NCBI GenBank assembly: GCA_017476005.1
Contig: JAFVEM010000072.1
Location: forward strand, 1 to 64,000
Reading direction: 5' to 3'
Length of the DNA: 64,000 nt
Source: Selenomonadaceae bacterium
Lineage (GTDB): Bacteria; Bacillota; Negativicutes; Selenomonadales; Selenomonadaceae
How positions within the stretch are numbered: position 1 is the first letter of the stretch; every line of letters starts with the position of its first letter. The notes beneath the pieces were generated by a model. The model saw only the letters and a list, made by a program, of their open reading frames with translations, did no database searches and was not told the DNA's origin. Positions 53,606-62,695 of the stretch are shown piece by piece. The position numbers were made by a program, and so were the translations under genes.

Positions 53606-56600
53606 ATGAAGGGAATCAGTAAGACAAAAGAAAAGAAACTCTCGCGAGCCATTGCCGCCGCGCTTCTTGCCGGAACTTGCTTTAGCGCGGCGATACCGGC
53701 CTACGCCGCCGAACTGCCCGGCTTTTTTGACTGGCGGCGCGTCGATACTACGGACAGAAATTCGACAGCGGACAGTCTCAGCATTGTGCCGTCGGTGAGA
53801 GATCAGGGGCATTTTGGCACCTGTTGGTCTTTCGGGGCGTTGGCCTCTTACGAATCAAGCTGGATGAGTCAGCTGAAAAAGGCAAGGGAGGCCGGAGAAA
53901 ATGTGAACGTGTCTATGCCGGATTTTGCCGAGAGTTATCTAGCTTGGATGGCCTACGCTAAGGCCACCAATGAGGAGGACACGGATGCCATACCACGTTT
54001 TGTGGGAACTTTTAACCCCGAAGAGGGAGTGCATCCCATTTATGACCTCGGCGGATTTCTCTCTACCTCTGTGTTCACCATCTTGAATAAAGGGGTAGTG
54101 GCAGAGGCATCTGCTCCCTATCAGCGGTTCTTAACCGATTGGGCAAATATTCAAGCATCTACCAGCGACACTACCGCTTGGCAAGCTAAATGGCAGGCGC
54201 TGGCCGGCAATAAATCCTACGGCGCTATCGCGGACACTATCACGCCGCTAGGTTCCCTGCACGACACCTATGTATTTCCCCAAGTATATTATCATGTACT
54301 CACGGACGACGAGATAAGCAATATTAAAAACCTGATAATGGAAAATGGTATCGTCGGAGTATCAAATGATGCTTCTATAGCGGCGCAAAGAGCCATTGCC
54401 ACTAACGGCGGCTGGTACAGCACAACCCCCAGAGCCAATCACGCCCAGAGCCTTGTGGGGTGGGATGATGATTATGTGTTTAAGGTCAAAGCTGCCGACG
54501 GCAGTACTCTCAAGGGCGCTTTCATCATGCGGAACAGTTGGGGAGATGAGTGGGGCAATCAAGGCTATCAATACATATCGTATCGCGATATGTCCCTGTC
54601 CAATTTTTATTTCCACAACGCCGAACTTGATCCCCTACGCTATACCATAAATGCCAATCACGCCCCGGCAACGGAGAACACCAATGGGGGAGCAAGGGCT
54701 GCCAGTGAGTCCATTGCCGCCTCCTTTGCCGCCGGCAAAAATCATTTCCTGAAGGGCGTGATGTTCTATGCCTCCGCCAACAACATGAAGTACGCTATCA
54801 ACGTGCATACCGGTTCTGCTCCAGGCGCAGGAACTACGCTTTACACCCAATCGGGAACATTTGGCGAAGATGGTCTAGCCAAATACGCAGGTTTTCGCAC
54901 CGTGGATTTGGATAAGTATGTGCTTCTCCCGCAAGGGCAGGAATATGTGGTGGAGGTGACTACAACCGACACGGAGGGCGGAAGCGCCCAATTTGCCTAT
55001 CAAAAAACTGCTTACAATTACGGCGGCTACGGCCTGACCTTTGCTTACAATTCGACCACCGGCGCTTGGGAACATGACAACAACGCTCTTCGTGTTTTTC
55101 TCAATGCTCGCGGTAAAGAAACAAATCTTGCCAACGGCGGCGATTTTACCGTGGCTTACTTGGATGATACGGACAGCGACCACTCCTCCGTTATAAACCT
55201 AGGTAGCAGTACCGAACTTTACGGCACGGATGCCGCCCATCCCAATCGCAAAACTTTGTCGAATATGACGGTGGATTTATCTGCCGATGTCGCCAATTTC
55301 TACGGCGGCACCATCACCGGGGAAGGGGCAGTCGTAAAGACCGGCGCCGGAAGTTTAATTCTCACGGGAGCCAATACCCACATGGGTCTTACCACGGTAA
55401 ACGAAGGGACGCTGGCCATTAACGGCAGTGTGGCAGGCGATGCCGCAACTACCGGGACGGGCGTTCTCATGGGGAGCGGCAAAATCGGCGGCACCTTGAA
55501 CAATCAAAATGTGGTCATAGCAGGGTATGGCGGCGAGGGAAATCTTACCGTTAAAAATCTCAACAGCGAAGGCGGCACCTTGGTGACTTATGTGGGCGAC
55601 AGCGGCAACACGAAATTTGTCGTGGAAAACACAGCCAAGGTCGATGGCGCCATGGTACAGGCGGTAAATGACAACGGCTATGTGGCTCTCCCCGGGGAAT
55701 ACGAAATTGTGAACGCCGGGACTTTAACCGGGACGGTGGCTAACGACCAAAATAATCCTTTCGCCGTTTCGGATCTCGTCGAACAATACGGCGAAGCGTC
55801 GGGGAATATTTTAAAAGTCAAGGCTGTGACCACCGATAATTTAGCCGGAGCAACCGCCGAGGAACGAGCAACCCTGCAAGCCATGGGGGAAATGAGTAAA
55901 AATTTGGACGTTACCCGACGCGAGGAGATGCGAACCTTATTTTCATTGGATGCCGCCTCGGCCAAAAAAGCTCTCGCGGAGATTGGCTCCGCCGACGCGC
56001 CCCAAATTATGACCATGGCGCAACAAAGCGTGGTTTCCGCCGAGGCCATCAGCGACCGCCTTACTACTGCTTTTTCGCTGGCTCCCGTTAATATGTCTGT
56101 GCCGTCTAACAATTTAAGCGACAGCGAGGCAGAAAATGCGGTGACAGTCCCCGTTGATATGCCCGTTGCCACCGTAAGCGATGGCTGGGTGAAATTCACG
56201 AAGCACTGGGGGGACATGAAAAGCGGCGCGAATTATCACGGTAGCGCCATTTCCGGCGGTTATGACCGCGCCGTGAATCCCTATTGGCGCGTTGGGACTT
56301 TTATTTCCTACAACGATATGAGTTACGGGGCTGAATCTGCCGCCGGCAGTGTCTATGATACCCGTTTTGGTTTTTACGCCGGGTATCACCAGAATGCCGA
56401 TGACGGTTATCTCTTTATAGATTACGGCTGGCAACGCAACCGACTAGCGCGTAGCGTTATGGGTATGACCGCCTCCGCCGCCTACAACAGTCATTTGATT
56501 GAACTGGGGGGCGAATACAAACACGACCTCCATGCTGCGGACGGCAAAATTTGGCACGTCAGTCCTTTTGTGGGTGGGCAAATTTCCCATCTTACCCAAG

Positions 56601-56965
56601 GCAGTTACGGCGAAACGGGAGCCGGTGTATTTAATCAAAACGTGGCCTCCCAAAGCAATACTTATTTTGCCCTGCAAACGGGTTTAGAGTTTAAACGCTA
56701 TGTAAATAAGGGCAGTTACGGCTTGCGCCTTGGGGTAAAACACGCCTTTAGCGGCGCGGATCCCTCCATCAATTTCCACTACGAGGGCAATCCCGGCAGT
56801 ACCTACACCCTCAAGGGCAGTCAAGACAAAACTCATTTTGTGATGAGTCTCACGGGGGACACGGAGTTTAAGCGTGGTTGGATTTTAGGCGGAGATTTGC
56901 GTTTTCAGAAGGGCGGCCACGATAGGGATTTGGCGGCTTCGATGATGATTAGGCGAGTGTGGTAA
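53606..56965 (+). CDS. Papain-like cysteine protease autotransporter
   Basis: 1119 residues. Signal peptide to ~35. A C1A peptidase domain follows with Gln67 and Cys73 (QGHFGTCWSF), His279 (ANHAQSLVGWDDD) and Asn310 (MRNSWGDEWGN), all in place. Then a lectin-like domain (~350-490), a passenger repeat region (GAGSLILTGANTHMGLTTVN) and a beta-barrel from ~855 to the end, closing IRRVW for outer-membrane insertion. It is displayed on or released from the outer membrane and shows that the host is diderm. GGGGG seven bases before the ATG. Confidence 0.93.
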   Translation: MKGISKTKEKKLSRAIAAALLAGTCFSAAIPAYAAELPGFFDWRRVDTTDRNSTADSLSIVPSVRDQGHFGTCWSFGALASYESSWMSQLKKAREAGENVNVSMPDFAESYLAWMAYAKATNEEDTDAIPRFVGTFNPEEGVHPIYDLGGFLSTSVFTILNKGVVAEASAPYQRFLTDWANIQASTSDTTAWQAKWQALAGNKSYGAIADTITPLGSLHDTYVFPQVYYHVLTDDEISNIKNLIMENGIVGVSNDASIAAQRAIATNGGWYSTTPRANHAQSLVGWDDDYVFKVKAADGSTLKGAFIMRNSWGDEWGNQGYQYISYRDMSLSNFYFHNAELDPLRYTINANHAPATENTNGGARAASESIAASFAAGKNHFLKGVMFYASANNMKYAINVHTGSAPGAGTTLYTQSGTFGEDGLAKYAGFRTVDLDKYVLLPQGQEYVVEVTTTDTEGGSAQFAYQKTAYNYGGYGLTFAYNSTTGAWEHDNNALRVFLNARGKETNLANGGDFTVAYLDDTDSDHSSVINLGSSTELYGTDAAHPNRKTLSNMTVDLSADVANFYGGTITGEGAVVKTGAGSLILTGANTHMGLTTVNEGTLAINGSVAGDAATTGTGVLMGSGKIGGTLNNQNVVIAGYGGEGNLTVKNLNSEGGTLVTYVGDSGNTKFVVENTAKVDGAMVQAVNDNGYVALPGEYEIVNAGTLTGTVANDQNNPFAVSDLVEQYGEASGNILKVKAVTTDNLAGATAEERATLQAMGEMSKNLDVTRREEMRTLFSLDAASAKKALAEIGSADAPQIMTMAQQSVVSAEAISDRLTTAFSLAPVNMSVPSNNLSDSEAENAVTVPVDMPVATVSDGWVKFTKHWGDMKSGANYHGSAISGGYDRAVNPYWRVGTFISYNDMSYGAESAAGSVYDTRFGFYAGYHQNADDGYLFIDYGWQRNRLARSVMGMTASAAYNSHLIELGGEYKHDLHAADGKIWHVSPFVGGQISHLTQGSYGETGAGVFNQNVASQSNTYFALQTGLEFKRYVNKGSYGLRLGVKHAFSGADPSINFHYEGNPGSTYTLKGSQDKTHFVMSLTGDTEFKRGWILGGDLRFQKGGHDRDLAASMMIRRVW

Positions 56966-56998
56966 TGGGACACACATACACCCTTGAATAATAACGAT

Positions 56999-57037
56999 GG
57001 GGCTGTCGCACATAATTACCGTGTGGCAGCCCCTTTT
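56999..57037 (+). terminator. Terminator of the autotransporter gene
   Basis: GGGGCTGTCGCAC pairs with GTGTGGCAGCCCC and is followed by TTTT. Confidence 0.8.
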
Positions 57038-57055
57038 GGCTATGTGTTTGTGTAT

Positions 57056-58021
57056 TCATACCTTGCCCTTGAGCAGGGAAATGAGGTAGTCCGTATGCTT
57101 TTCTTTACCCACCGAATTAAGGTGGTAGAGGGTATCATAAAAATTTTCCGCCTCGTATAGACAATCCGTGTATTCTCCCAAGACTTCCACGCCTTGTGCC
57201 TGATAAAATGTTTTAATGCCCTCAATAGCCGTTAAATCTTGGTCATGAAAGGCTTTGTCTTTCCAAAGATAATTCGGCCATGTAACATAAACCGTTATGT
57301 GTTGCTCCCGGCAAAAAGCAAAGAAGCTGCCAAATTCTTCCTTGGCATCTTCTGTGGGGATCGGCGTTTCCTTAAATACTCGGGCGACAATCTTAGATTT
57401 TAAGACCCCGGGCGATTGGCTCTTAGCCGCCAGATTGTTTAGCATATCGCCGTTTTGATTCAAATACTTGCTGTCGTAACTGCCTGTACGTCTGGCAGGG
57501 GGCACCAAACGGCATTTTACCCCCCACAACAAATCCAGCGGATTACATCGGTAGATGAAGGCGATTTTCTCCGGCCAAGATAAGGCCATGTAGGCGGCTT
57601 TATCATAAGCTGTTAAGTAAGTAAGATACGTTTCGTCCCATTCATATTTGTGCCAAGTGTAGATGGGATACTCCAACGGCAACACAACAATGTCTCCGGG
57701 TTGCATAGAGGCCGCCGCTCGATGCAAAATATAGAACGACAAACCGGCATGCAAGCCGAAATTGACGGTAGGTATGCCAAGTTCCTCCTCTATTCGCGCC
57801 GTATTGACGCCGAATAGGGTATTGGAACCGGACACAAAAAGGATTTTCCTGCCTGTTATGGAGCGAGCGTAGGTTTCTTTTTTCTGCCACCATTCATCAA
57901 GATAGCGTTCTTGCTCCGTAGGCACTCCCAAGTTGAGCCAAAACAACAGTGGTTGGACAACCAGCAGGAAGAAGAGGGCGCCGGCCGGAAAGAGCAGCAG
58001 ACAACGCTTGTAAATATCCAT
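57056..58021 (-). CDS. SGNH-like acyltransferase partner (DltD/AlgX-like)
   Basis: 321 residues from ATG 58021 (GGAGG ten bases ahead). An N-terminal membrane anchor (to ~30), then VSGSNTLFGVN with the nucleophile Ser and a C-terminal DTLYHLNSVGK with Asp and His. With an MBOAT gene directly upstream, it probably takes the acyl group across the membrane onto a surface polymer. Confidence 0.8.
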   Translation of the reverse strand: MDIYKRCLLLFPAGALFFLLVVQPLLFWLNLGVPTEQERYLDEWWQKKETYARSITGRKILFVSGSNTLFGVNTARIEEELGIPTVNFGLHAGLSFYILHRAAASMQPGDIVVLPLEYPIYTWHKYEWDETYLTYLTAYDKAAYMALSWPEKIAFIYRCNPLDLLWGVKCRLVPPARRTGSYDSKYLNQNGDMLNNLAAKSQSPGVLKSKIVARVFKETPIPTEDAKEEFGSFFAFCREQHITVYVTWPNYLWKDKAFHDQDLTAIEGIKTFYQAQGVEVLGEYTDCLYEAENFYDTLYHLNSVGKEKHTDYLISLLKGKV

Positions 58022-58036
58022 AGCCAACAGCCCTCC

Positions 58037-59500
58037 TTAAAATTGGAAATACAGAAATTCCGAGGCTTCTTGCCCCAACCATACAGCGGTCAAAGCAAAC
58101 ACTATGCCCAAAGCGCCGGCCATAATTTGCAAAATGCGTGGTTGTTTAGTCGCTTTTTCCATGAGTTGCAGAGGATTAGGTGCGAAAAATACAACGGCCG
58201 CCAGTAGTGTGAGCCAGCCGATTTGTTTCGCCAACGAGGCATTCATCGCCCACGGTATAAAACTAACGCCCCAGCCGTGCAAAAAGCCCAGTTGTTTTTC
58301 ATAAAATCCACCATTGGGCAGAGCGAAACTTTGTATGTCGGTCATGGAAGCTAGGACAGCTAGGGCATCCCCCACAGATGCGGCGCGGAAAAACACCCAG
58401 CATACTACCACGCACAGAAAAGTTAAGCCCCAGTTACATGCTTTGGGGAGGGTGATATGGAACCTGCGCCACTGATGATTTATCATCAGGAAAACTCCGT
58501 GGAGACCGCCCCAAAAGACGAACGTCCATCCGGCTCCATGCCACAGGCCGATGATGAGCATACTGACGAACAGGTTTCGCATCTTTTGAAATTCGCCGTG
58601 CCGATTGCCTCCTAGGGGAATATAGAGATAATCCCGTACCCACAGCCCTAAAGTCATGTGCCAGCGCCGCCAAAAATCAATTATGTTGCTGGCCTGATAG
58701 GGTGAATTGAAATTCACGGGGAGTTTCAGGTTAAACATCAGCCCTAACCCTAGGGCCATTTCGCTATACCCGGAAAAATCAAAGTACAGTTGGAAGGTGT
58801 AGGATACCGCGCCTATCCACCCTTCCAGAAAAGTCAGCGTCTCCGGCCGGGAAAAAACATTCGCCACCCAAGGCGAAAGACTGTCGGCGATGACTACTTT
58901 CTTGAACAGCCCCATGGTGAAGAGGCATATCCCCATGGCCACGTTTTTGTAGTCGAGGACGTAATTCTTGGCCGCCGTGAATTGGGGCATCATTTCCTTG
59001 TGGTTAATGATGGGGCCGGCGATGAGATGAGGGAAGATGGTCACAAATTCGCAATAGGTCAGGAATGTATCGTTTTTGGTTTCCCGGCGATATATATCCA
59101 CGAGGTAGGCCGTTTGGGTGAAAGTGAAAAAGGAAATGCCCAAAGGCAGGACGATTTCCGGCACGGAAAAATGGCTCCCGGCCACAGTATTCACCGTGTC
59201 TAAGAAGAAGCCGGTGTATTTAAAGAAGCCTAGGAGCAGGACGTTGCCGGTGATGCCGCCGATAAGCCAGCCCTTGCCGCCGGGACTTGCCTCGATGCGT
59301 CGCCCCACGCCGTAGTTAAAGCAGATGGAAGCAAAGAGTAGCGGCACATAACGCCAGTCCCACCAGCCGTAAAAGAGGAAGGAAGCCAGCGTGAGCCAGA
59401 ATATAGCCGCCCTTAGGCCGATTCTCTTGGCGGCTTGGTAGAAAATCAAGAAGGTAACGGGGAGGAATAGGAAGATAAATTCATACGAGTTGAACAGCAT
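58037..59500 (-). CDS. MBOAT family O-acyltransferase (AlgI/DltB-like)
   Basis: 487 residues from ATG 59500. At least nine membrane segments; the motif block GLWHGAGWTFVFWGGLHGVF contains the catalytic His, and FDFSGYSEMALGLGLM is typical of AlgI/PatA types. It moves acyl groups from donor to carrier for export. Works with the SGNH-like protein 15 bases downstream. Confidence 0.92.
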   Translation of the reverse strand: MLFNSYEFIFLFLPVTFLIFYQAAKRIGLRAAIFWLTLASFLFYGWWDWRYVPLLFASICFNYGVGRRIEASPGGKGWLIGGITGNVLLLGFFKYTGFFLDTVNTVAGSHFSVPEIVLPLGISFFTFTQTAYLVDIYRRETKNDTFLTYCEFVTIFPHLIAGPIINHKEMMPQFTAAKNYVLDYKNVAMGICLFTMGLFKKVVIADSLSPWVANVFSRPETLTFLEGWIGAVSYTFQLYFDFSGYSEMALGLGLMFNLKLPVNFNSPYQASNIIDFWRRWHMTLGLWVRDYLYIPLGGNRHGEFQKMRNLFVSMLIIGLWHGAGWTFVFWGGLHGVFLMINHQWRRFHITLPKACNWGLTFLCVVVCWVFFRAASVGDALAVLASMTDIQSFALPNGGFYEKQLGFLHGWGVSFIPWAMNASLAKQIGWLTLLAAVVFFAPNPLQLMEKATKQPRILQIMAGALGIVFALTAVWLGQEASEFLYFQF

Positions 59501-59682
59501 ACCGCGAAGTCTCCTTTCATAACTCCGCAAGCATACCACAGCTGCCCCCCCCTGCAAGACATTTTTAGAGGAAATATCTCACTGACAAAGACTGATTGCC
59601 GGAAGTATAGCCGCCGCCCACAAGTTGGCCATATATGCAGCCATCATAGGCGGCGTAATTCTCTTTGGATCTTCCCAGTTAC

Positions 59683-60015
59683 TCAGGCTGCTTGAAGCTG
59701 GGATAATGTTTTGCGATAAGCATCGGTATCAACTTTAACCAACGTAACAAACGCCCCGATGGAATATTCGTCAGGTTCCACAATGACTTGGCTGATGGGG
59801 GTGGGGGTGTTTACTTTGTTGGTAAAGGGATGCGCCAAAACGCCGGCTTTATGATCTTCATAGCTCGCCAACATTCCGGCCAAGGCATCTTCGGCCATTT
59901 CCATCGCTTCGTATAGAGTTTCTCCTTGGGTAACGGCTCCTTGCACATCAGGAAATTCCACCACATACCCTCCCTCTTTTGCCTCGTAGAAAATGGCAGG
60001 ATATACATACTGCAT
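59683..60015 (-). CDS. hicB: HicB antitoxin
   Basis: 110 residues from ATG 60015, eight bases after GGAGG. YPAIFYEAKEGGYVVEFPDV and TQGETLYEAMEMAEDALAGM are the HicB RNase-H-like core. Follows hicA by 18 bases and neutralises it. Confidence 0.9.
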   Translation of the reverse strand: MQYVYPAIFYEAKEGGYVVEFPDVQGAVTQGETLYEAMEMAEDALAGMLASYEDHKAGVLAHPFTNKVNTPTPISQVIVEPDEYSIGAFVTLVKVDTDAYRKTLSQLQAA

Positions 60016-60033
60016 ACTTATTACCTCCATATT

Positions 60034-60213
60034 TTACAAACCTAACATCTTTTTTATTCTCTCCGCTGTTCCCGTTTTTATTTCTTGACCATCGTGCCTA
60101 GAAACTGGGGCAATGGCTCCCGTCTTGGGATTTAACCAGTGTTCATGCTTACTGCCGCCTATAGGATAACACCCTAACCGTCGTAATAAGCGTTTGAACT
60201 CTGCAACCTTCAT
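60034..60213 (-). CDS. hicA: HicA toxin
   Basis: 59 residues: MKVAEFKRLLRRLGCYPIGG then SKHEHWLNP and GTAERIKKMLGL. HicA is an mRNA interferase with a small dsRBD-like fold; the catalytic His is in the SKHEHW segment. GGGAG precedes the ATG. Confidence 0.9.
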   Translation of the reverse strand: MKVAEFKRLLRRLGCYPIGGSKHEHWLNPKTGAIAPVSRHDGQEIKTGTAERIKKMLGL

Positions 60214-60256
60214 TTGTACATCACTCCCTAGTCAGCTAAAATTCCAAGGCAGTGCT

Positions 60257-60943
60257 TTACGCAACTTCCATAGCTCGCCTCCGAATTTCCTTTAAACGAG
60301 GCACCATATTGGCTTCGAGTTTTGCCTCCAGCTCCTTTAAATCGGTAGCATCAAAAATATAGCTCACGTCGGGAATGCGTCTTATGCGCGCTTCTCCCCA
60401 GTAGTCATCTCGGTATAGGTTATAGTAAATCGTGAGACTGCTTTCAATGGCAAAATCGCTGTAGTCGATGATGACATAGGCGCCGTTGGTAATGGGGAGC
60501 GGCGCCGTGGGGGCGATGAAGAGGCTGAAGCCCTCTAATTCGCCGGGCAGATTCCTGCCGTATTCCCATTCTAAAATGCCTTGGGACAGCACGATGCTGC
60601 CCAAGGTTTTTTTGTCGAAAACCGCGAGACTTTGCAGGAGGCCGGTTAGGTGTCGGCTTAACAGCTCCGTAAAGATCTCAATACTACCGGTGATGAATTC
60701 GATGCGGCAAAACTCAATTAGCCCCACGGCCTCCAAGACCTTATACTCGTGGGTTTCCTCGTGAAAATAGGCGGTGATACTCCTGCTGGTGGCTGTGTTT
60801 TCATAGCAAAATAATTTGTAGGTGTCCCCGTCAATAGTCATAAGTTTTTGCAAACCAAAGCCGCTAATTTCTGCCGGGAGACGCTTCAGGTACTCCCAGT
60901 CGGCAGTCTCCTCTTCCACTCGTTTTATGGTTTCTTCCTTCAC
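60257..60943 (-). CDS. Hypothetical protein with an internal duplication
   Basis: 228 residues, GTG start overlapping cobU by 4 bases. Two related halves: WEYLKRLPAEISGF with LTGLLQSL, and WEYGRNLPGELEGF with a longer strand part (SLTIYYNLYRDDYW). No known family recognised and no signal peptide. Confidence 0.7.
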   Translation of the reverse strand: MKEETIKRVEEETADWEYLKRLPAEISGFGLQKLMTIDGDTYKLFCYENTATSRSITAYFHEETHEYKVLEAVGLIEFCRIEFITGSIEIFTELLSRHLTGLLQSLAVFDKKTLGSIVLSQGILEWEYGRNLPGELEGFSLFIAPTAPLPITNGAYVIIDYSDFAIESSLTIYYNLYRDDYWGEARIRRIPDVSYIFDATDLKELEAKLEANMVPRLKEIRRRAMEVA

Positions 60944-61500
60944 GCCAGATGCTCCCCCAATTTTTTTATATCCACCGGGATGCCGCAGGTGACGAGATAC
61001 ACCTGATGGGCGGCGGCGACCACTTGCTGATTCATAAGCCCGGCCTCGTCCCGATAGATTCTGGCCAGCTTATTTTCCGGCACGATGCCCCCTCCCACCT
61101 CATTGGTGACGAAAATGGTCGTCCCTGCCGTTTCTTCAGCCGCTTGCACGAGGGCGGCGATTTTTGAGGTCACGGCGTTATGGCACTCCTCCGGCGAGAA
61201 ACTGTCCGGCATGGCGCACAGCATATTGCTAAGATACATGGTCAAGCAGTCAAAGAGCGCCACGTCATAGTTTTTTTTGGCGGTTGCCAAAGCAACGTGA
61301 GCCTCTCGCGGCGCCTCAAAGGTTTTCCAGCCGGCCGGGCGTCTCTTTTGATGCAACGCCACCCGATAGGCCATTTCCCCGTCGTAAATTTCGGCGGTGG
61401 CGATGTAGGCAATGTTTTTTCCGAGGCTGGCGGCCAGTTTTTCCGCAAAGGCGCTCTTGCCGCTTCTGGCGCCCCCCGTTACCAAAATTATTTTTCCCAT
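60940..61500 (-). CDS. cobU: Adenosylcobinamide kinase / guanylyltransferase CobU
   Basis: 186 residues. P-loop GGARSGKSAFAE at residues 9-20, HQKRRP and the NEVGGGIVPE motif are diagnostic. It activates cobinamide in the lower-ligand part of cobalamin synthesis. GGGAGG six bases before the ATG. Confidence 0.96.
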   Translation of the reverse strand: MGKIILVTGGARSGKSAFAEKLAASLGKNIAYIATAEIYDGEMAYRVALHQKRRPAGWKTFEAPREAHVALATAKKNYDVALFDCLTMYLSNMLCAMPDSFSPEECHNAVTSKIAALVQAAEETAGTTIFVTNEVGGGIVPENKLARIYRDEAGLMNQQVVAAAHQVYLVTCGIPVDIKKLGEHLA

Positions 61501-61588
61501 AACCTGCCTCCCGTTTCCATTCTATACCCAAACTCACCCCACCGCAAGGGGCAAGGGCTGCTTTCAGGTGTATGGCGGCGGCTATTGA

Positions 61589-61628
61589 CGTAAAAATTTT
61601 TTCGTTAGCAGGAAAAAATTTTTTTACG
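61589..61628. repeat. AT-rich inverted repeat between cobU and cheY-like genes
   Basis: CGTAAAAATTTTTTC, an 8-base loop, GAAAAAATTTTTTTACG. It lies between divergent genes and may be an operator or terminator for either. Confidence 0.55.
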
Positions 61629-61691
61629 GCGAAGTAAGAGAGGTGAACACGAACGAAAAAACAATCCTCTTGCTGTGGGAGGCGGATTATT

Positions 61692-62075
61692 TTGGACAAA
61701 AAATTAAGGCTCTTAATAGCCGACGACTCGAAGCTCCTTCGCAAAAAACTTCGGGCAGACCTAGAGGCCTTGGGGTGCGAGGTTAGCGAGGCGGAAAACG
61801 GGAAAGAGGCCATACTCCTCGATTTGCAGGATAAACCCGACGGGGTAATCCTAGACATAGTTATGCCGGAGGTGGGCGGCATAGAAGCCTTGCAGGTCAT
61901 TCGGGAGGTGAATCCCGAGGTGCCGGTGGTGATGCTCTCCTCTGCCGGTACGCCCCAGAAGCTCATGCAAACTTTAAAAATGGGCGCCATTGATTTCATT
62001 CAAAAACCTTATACCACCGAGCAAATAAAGAAAGTAGTGGAGCAAATTCGGAAGAGGGTCGTGAAGAATGGGTAG
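61692..62075 (+). CDS. CheY-like response regulator
   Basis: 127 residues, receiver domain only: Asp pair in IADDSK, phosphate acceptor Asp in VILDIVMPE near residue 54, SSAGT and the Lys of QKPYT. TTG start after GGGAGGCGG. No histidine kinase nearby. Coupled by overlap to the CheX-like gene. Confidence 0.92.
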   Translation: MDKKLRLLIADDSKLLRKKLRADLEALGCEVSEAENGKEAILLDLQDKPDGVILDIVMPEVGGIEALQVIREVNPEVPVVMLSSAGTPQKLMQTLKMGAIDFIQKPYTTEQIKKVVEQIRKRVVKNG

Positions 62076-62598
62076 CCGGTATCTCGCCGGGCATTTGCGG
62101 GACTATGAGACCGTGGCGCGAGAGCTGGAGCAGGAGATAGTCTATTACGACGCTTACATGGCACTCTTTATGCGCTATCTGGAGGAATATCTGTCGGGGG
62201 AAGCCACCATTGCGGACGCCACCGTCTCCCTAGAAGATTTGCCCACCGAAAATCATGTGGCTTATCAGGGCATGGGCGGCGACTGGGAGATAGTCACCGC
62301 CATCATGGCCGAAGAGGCTCCTTTCCTCGCCTTTGCCCAGCGTTATAGCGGCGAAGAACTCGCCGAGCTGGATGATATGGCCGTAGATGCGGTGGAAGAA
62401 TTTTTAAATGTGGTGAACGGTTTTTTCAGTGTGCAACTGGCCAAAGGGGAACCCACCATGGAGCTGGATTTGGAGCCGCCCCAGTACGCTCGCGATGTAG
62501 AGCCGCTGGGCAGTCACCTACTGTCTCTCCGTCTGCATTTGGATTTTGGCGATATTTATGTACTGTTATCCTCCGACGTGGTTTTCGGCGAAACATAG
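62068..62598 (+). CDS. CheX-like phosphatase-family protein
   Basis: 176 residues. The segment DAVEEFLNVVNGFFSVQLAKGEP recalls the conserved E-x-x-N motif of CheX/CheC phosphatases, and the surrounding shape fits. The pairing with a CheY suggests control of its phosphate. Overlaps the regulator by 8 bases. Confidence 0.7.
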   Translation: MGSRYLAGHLRDYETVARELEQEIVYYDAYMALFMRYLEEYLSGEATIADATVSLEDLPTENHVAYQGMGGDWEIVTAIMAEEAPFLAFAQRYSGEELAELDDMAVDAVEEFLNVVNGFFSVQLAKGEPTMELDLEPPQYARDVEPLGSHLLSLRLHLDFGDIYVLLSSDVVFGET

Positions 62599-62695
62599 GA
62601 CACAATTCCGGCGCAAAATAAAATTTGGGGGGCTTCCCCCCTTTTTTGGTGGCCGCCTTTGGACTATAATTAGCGGAAAAATTTGTTTACGAGCG

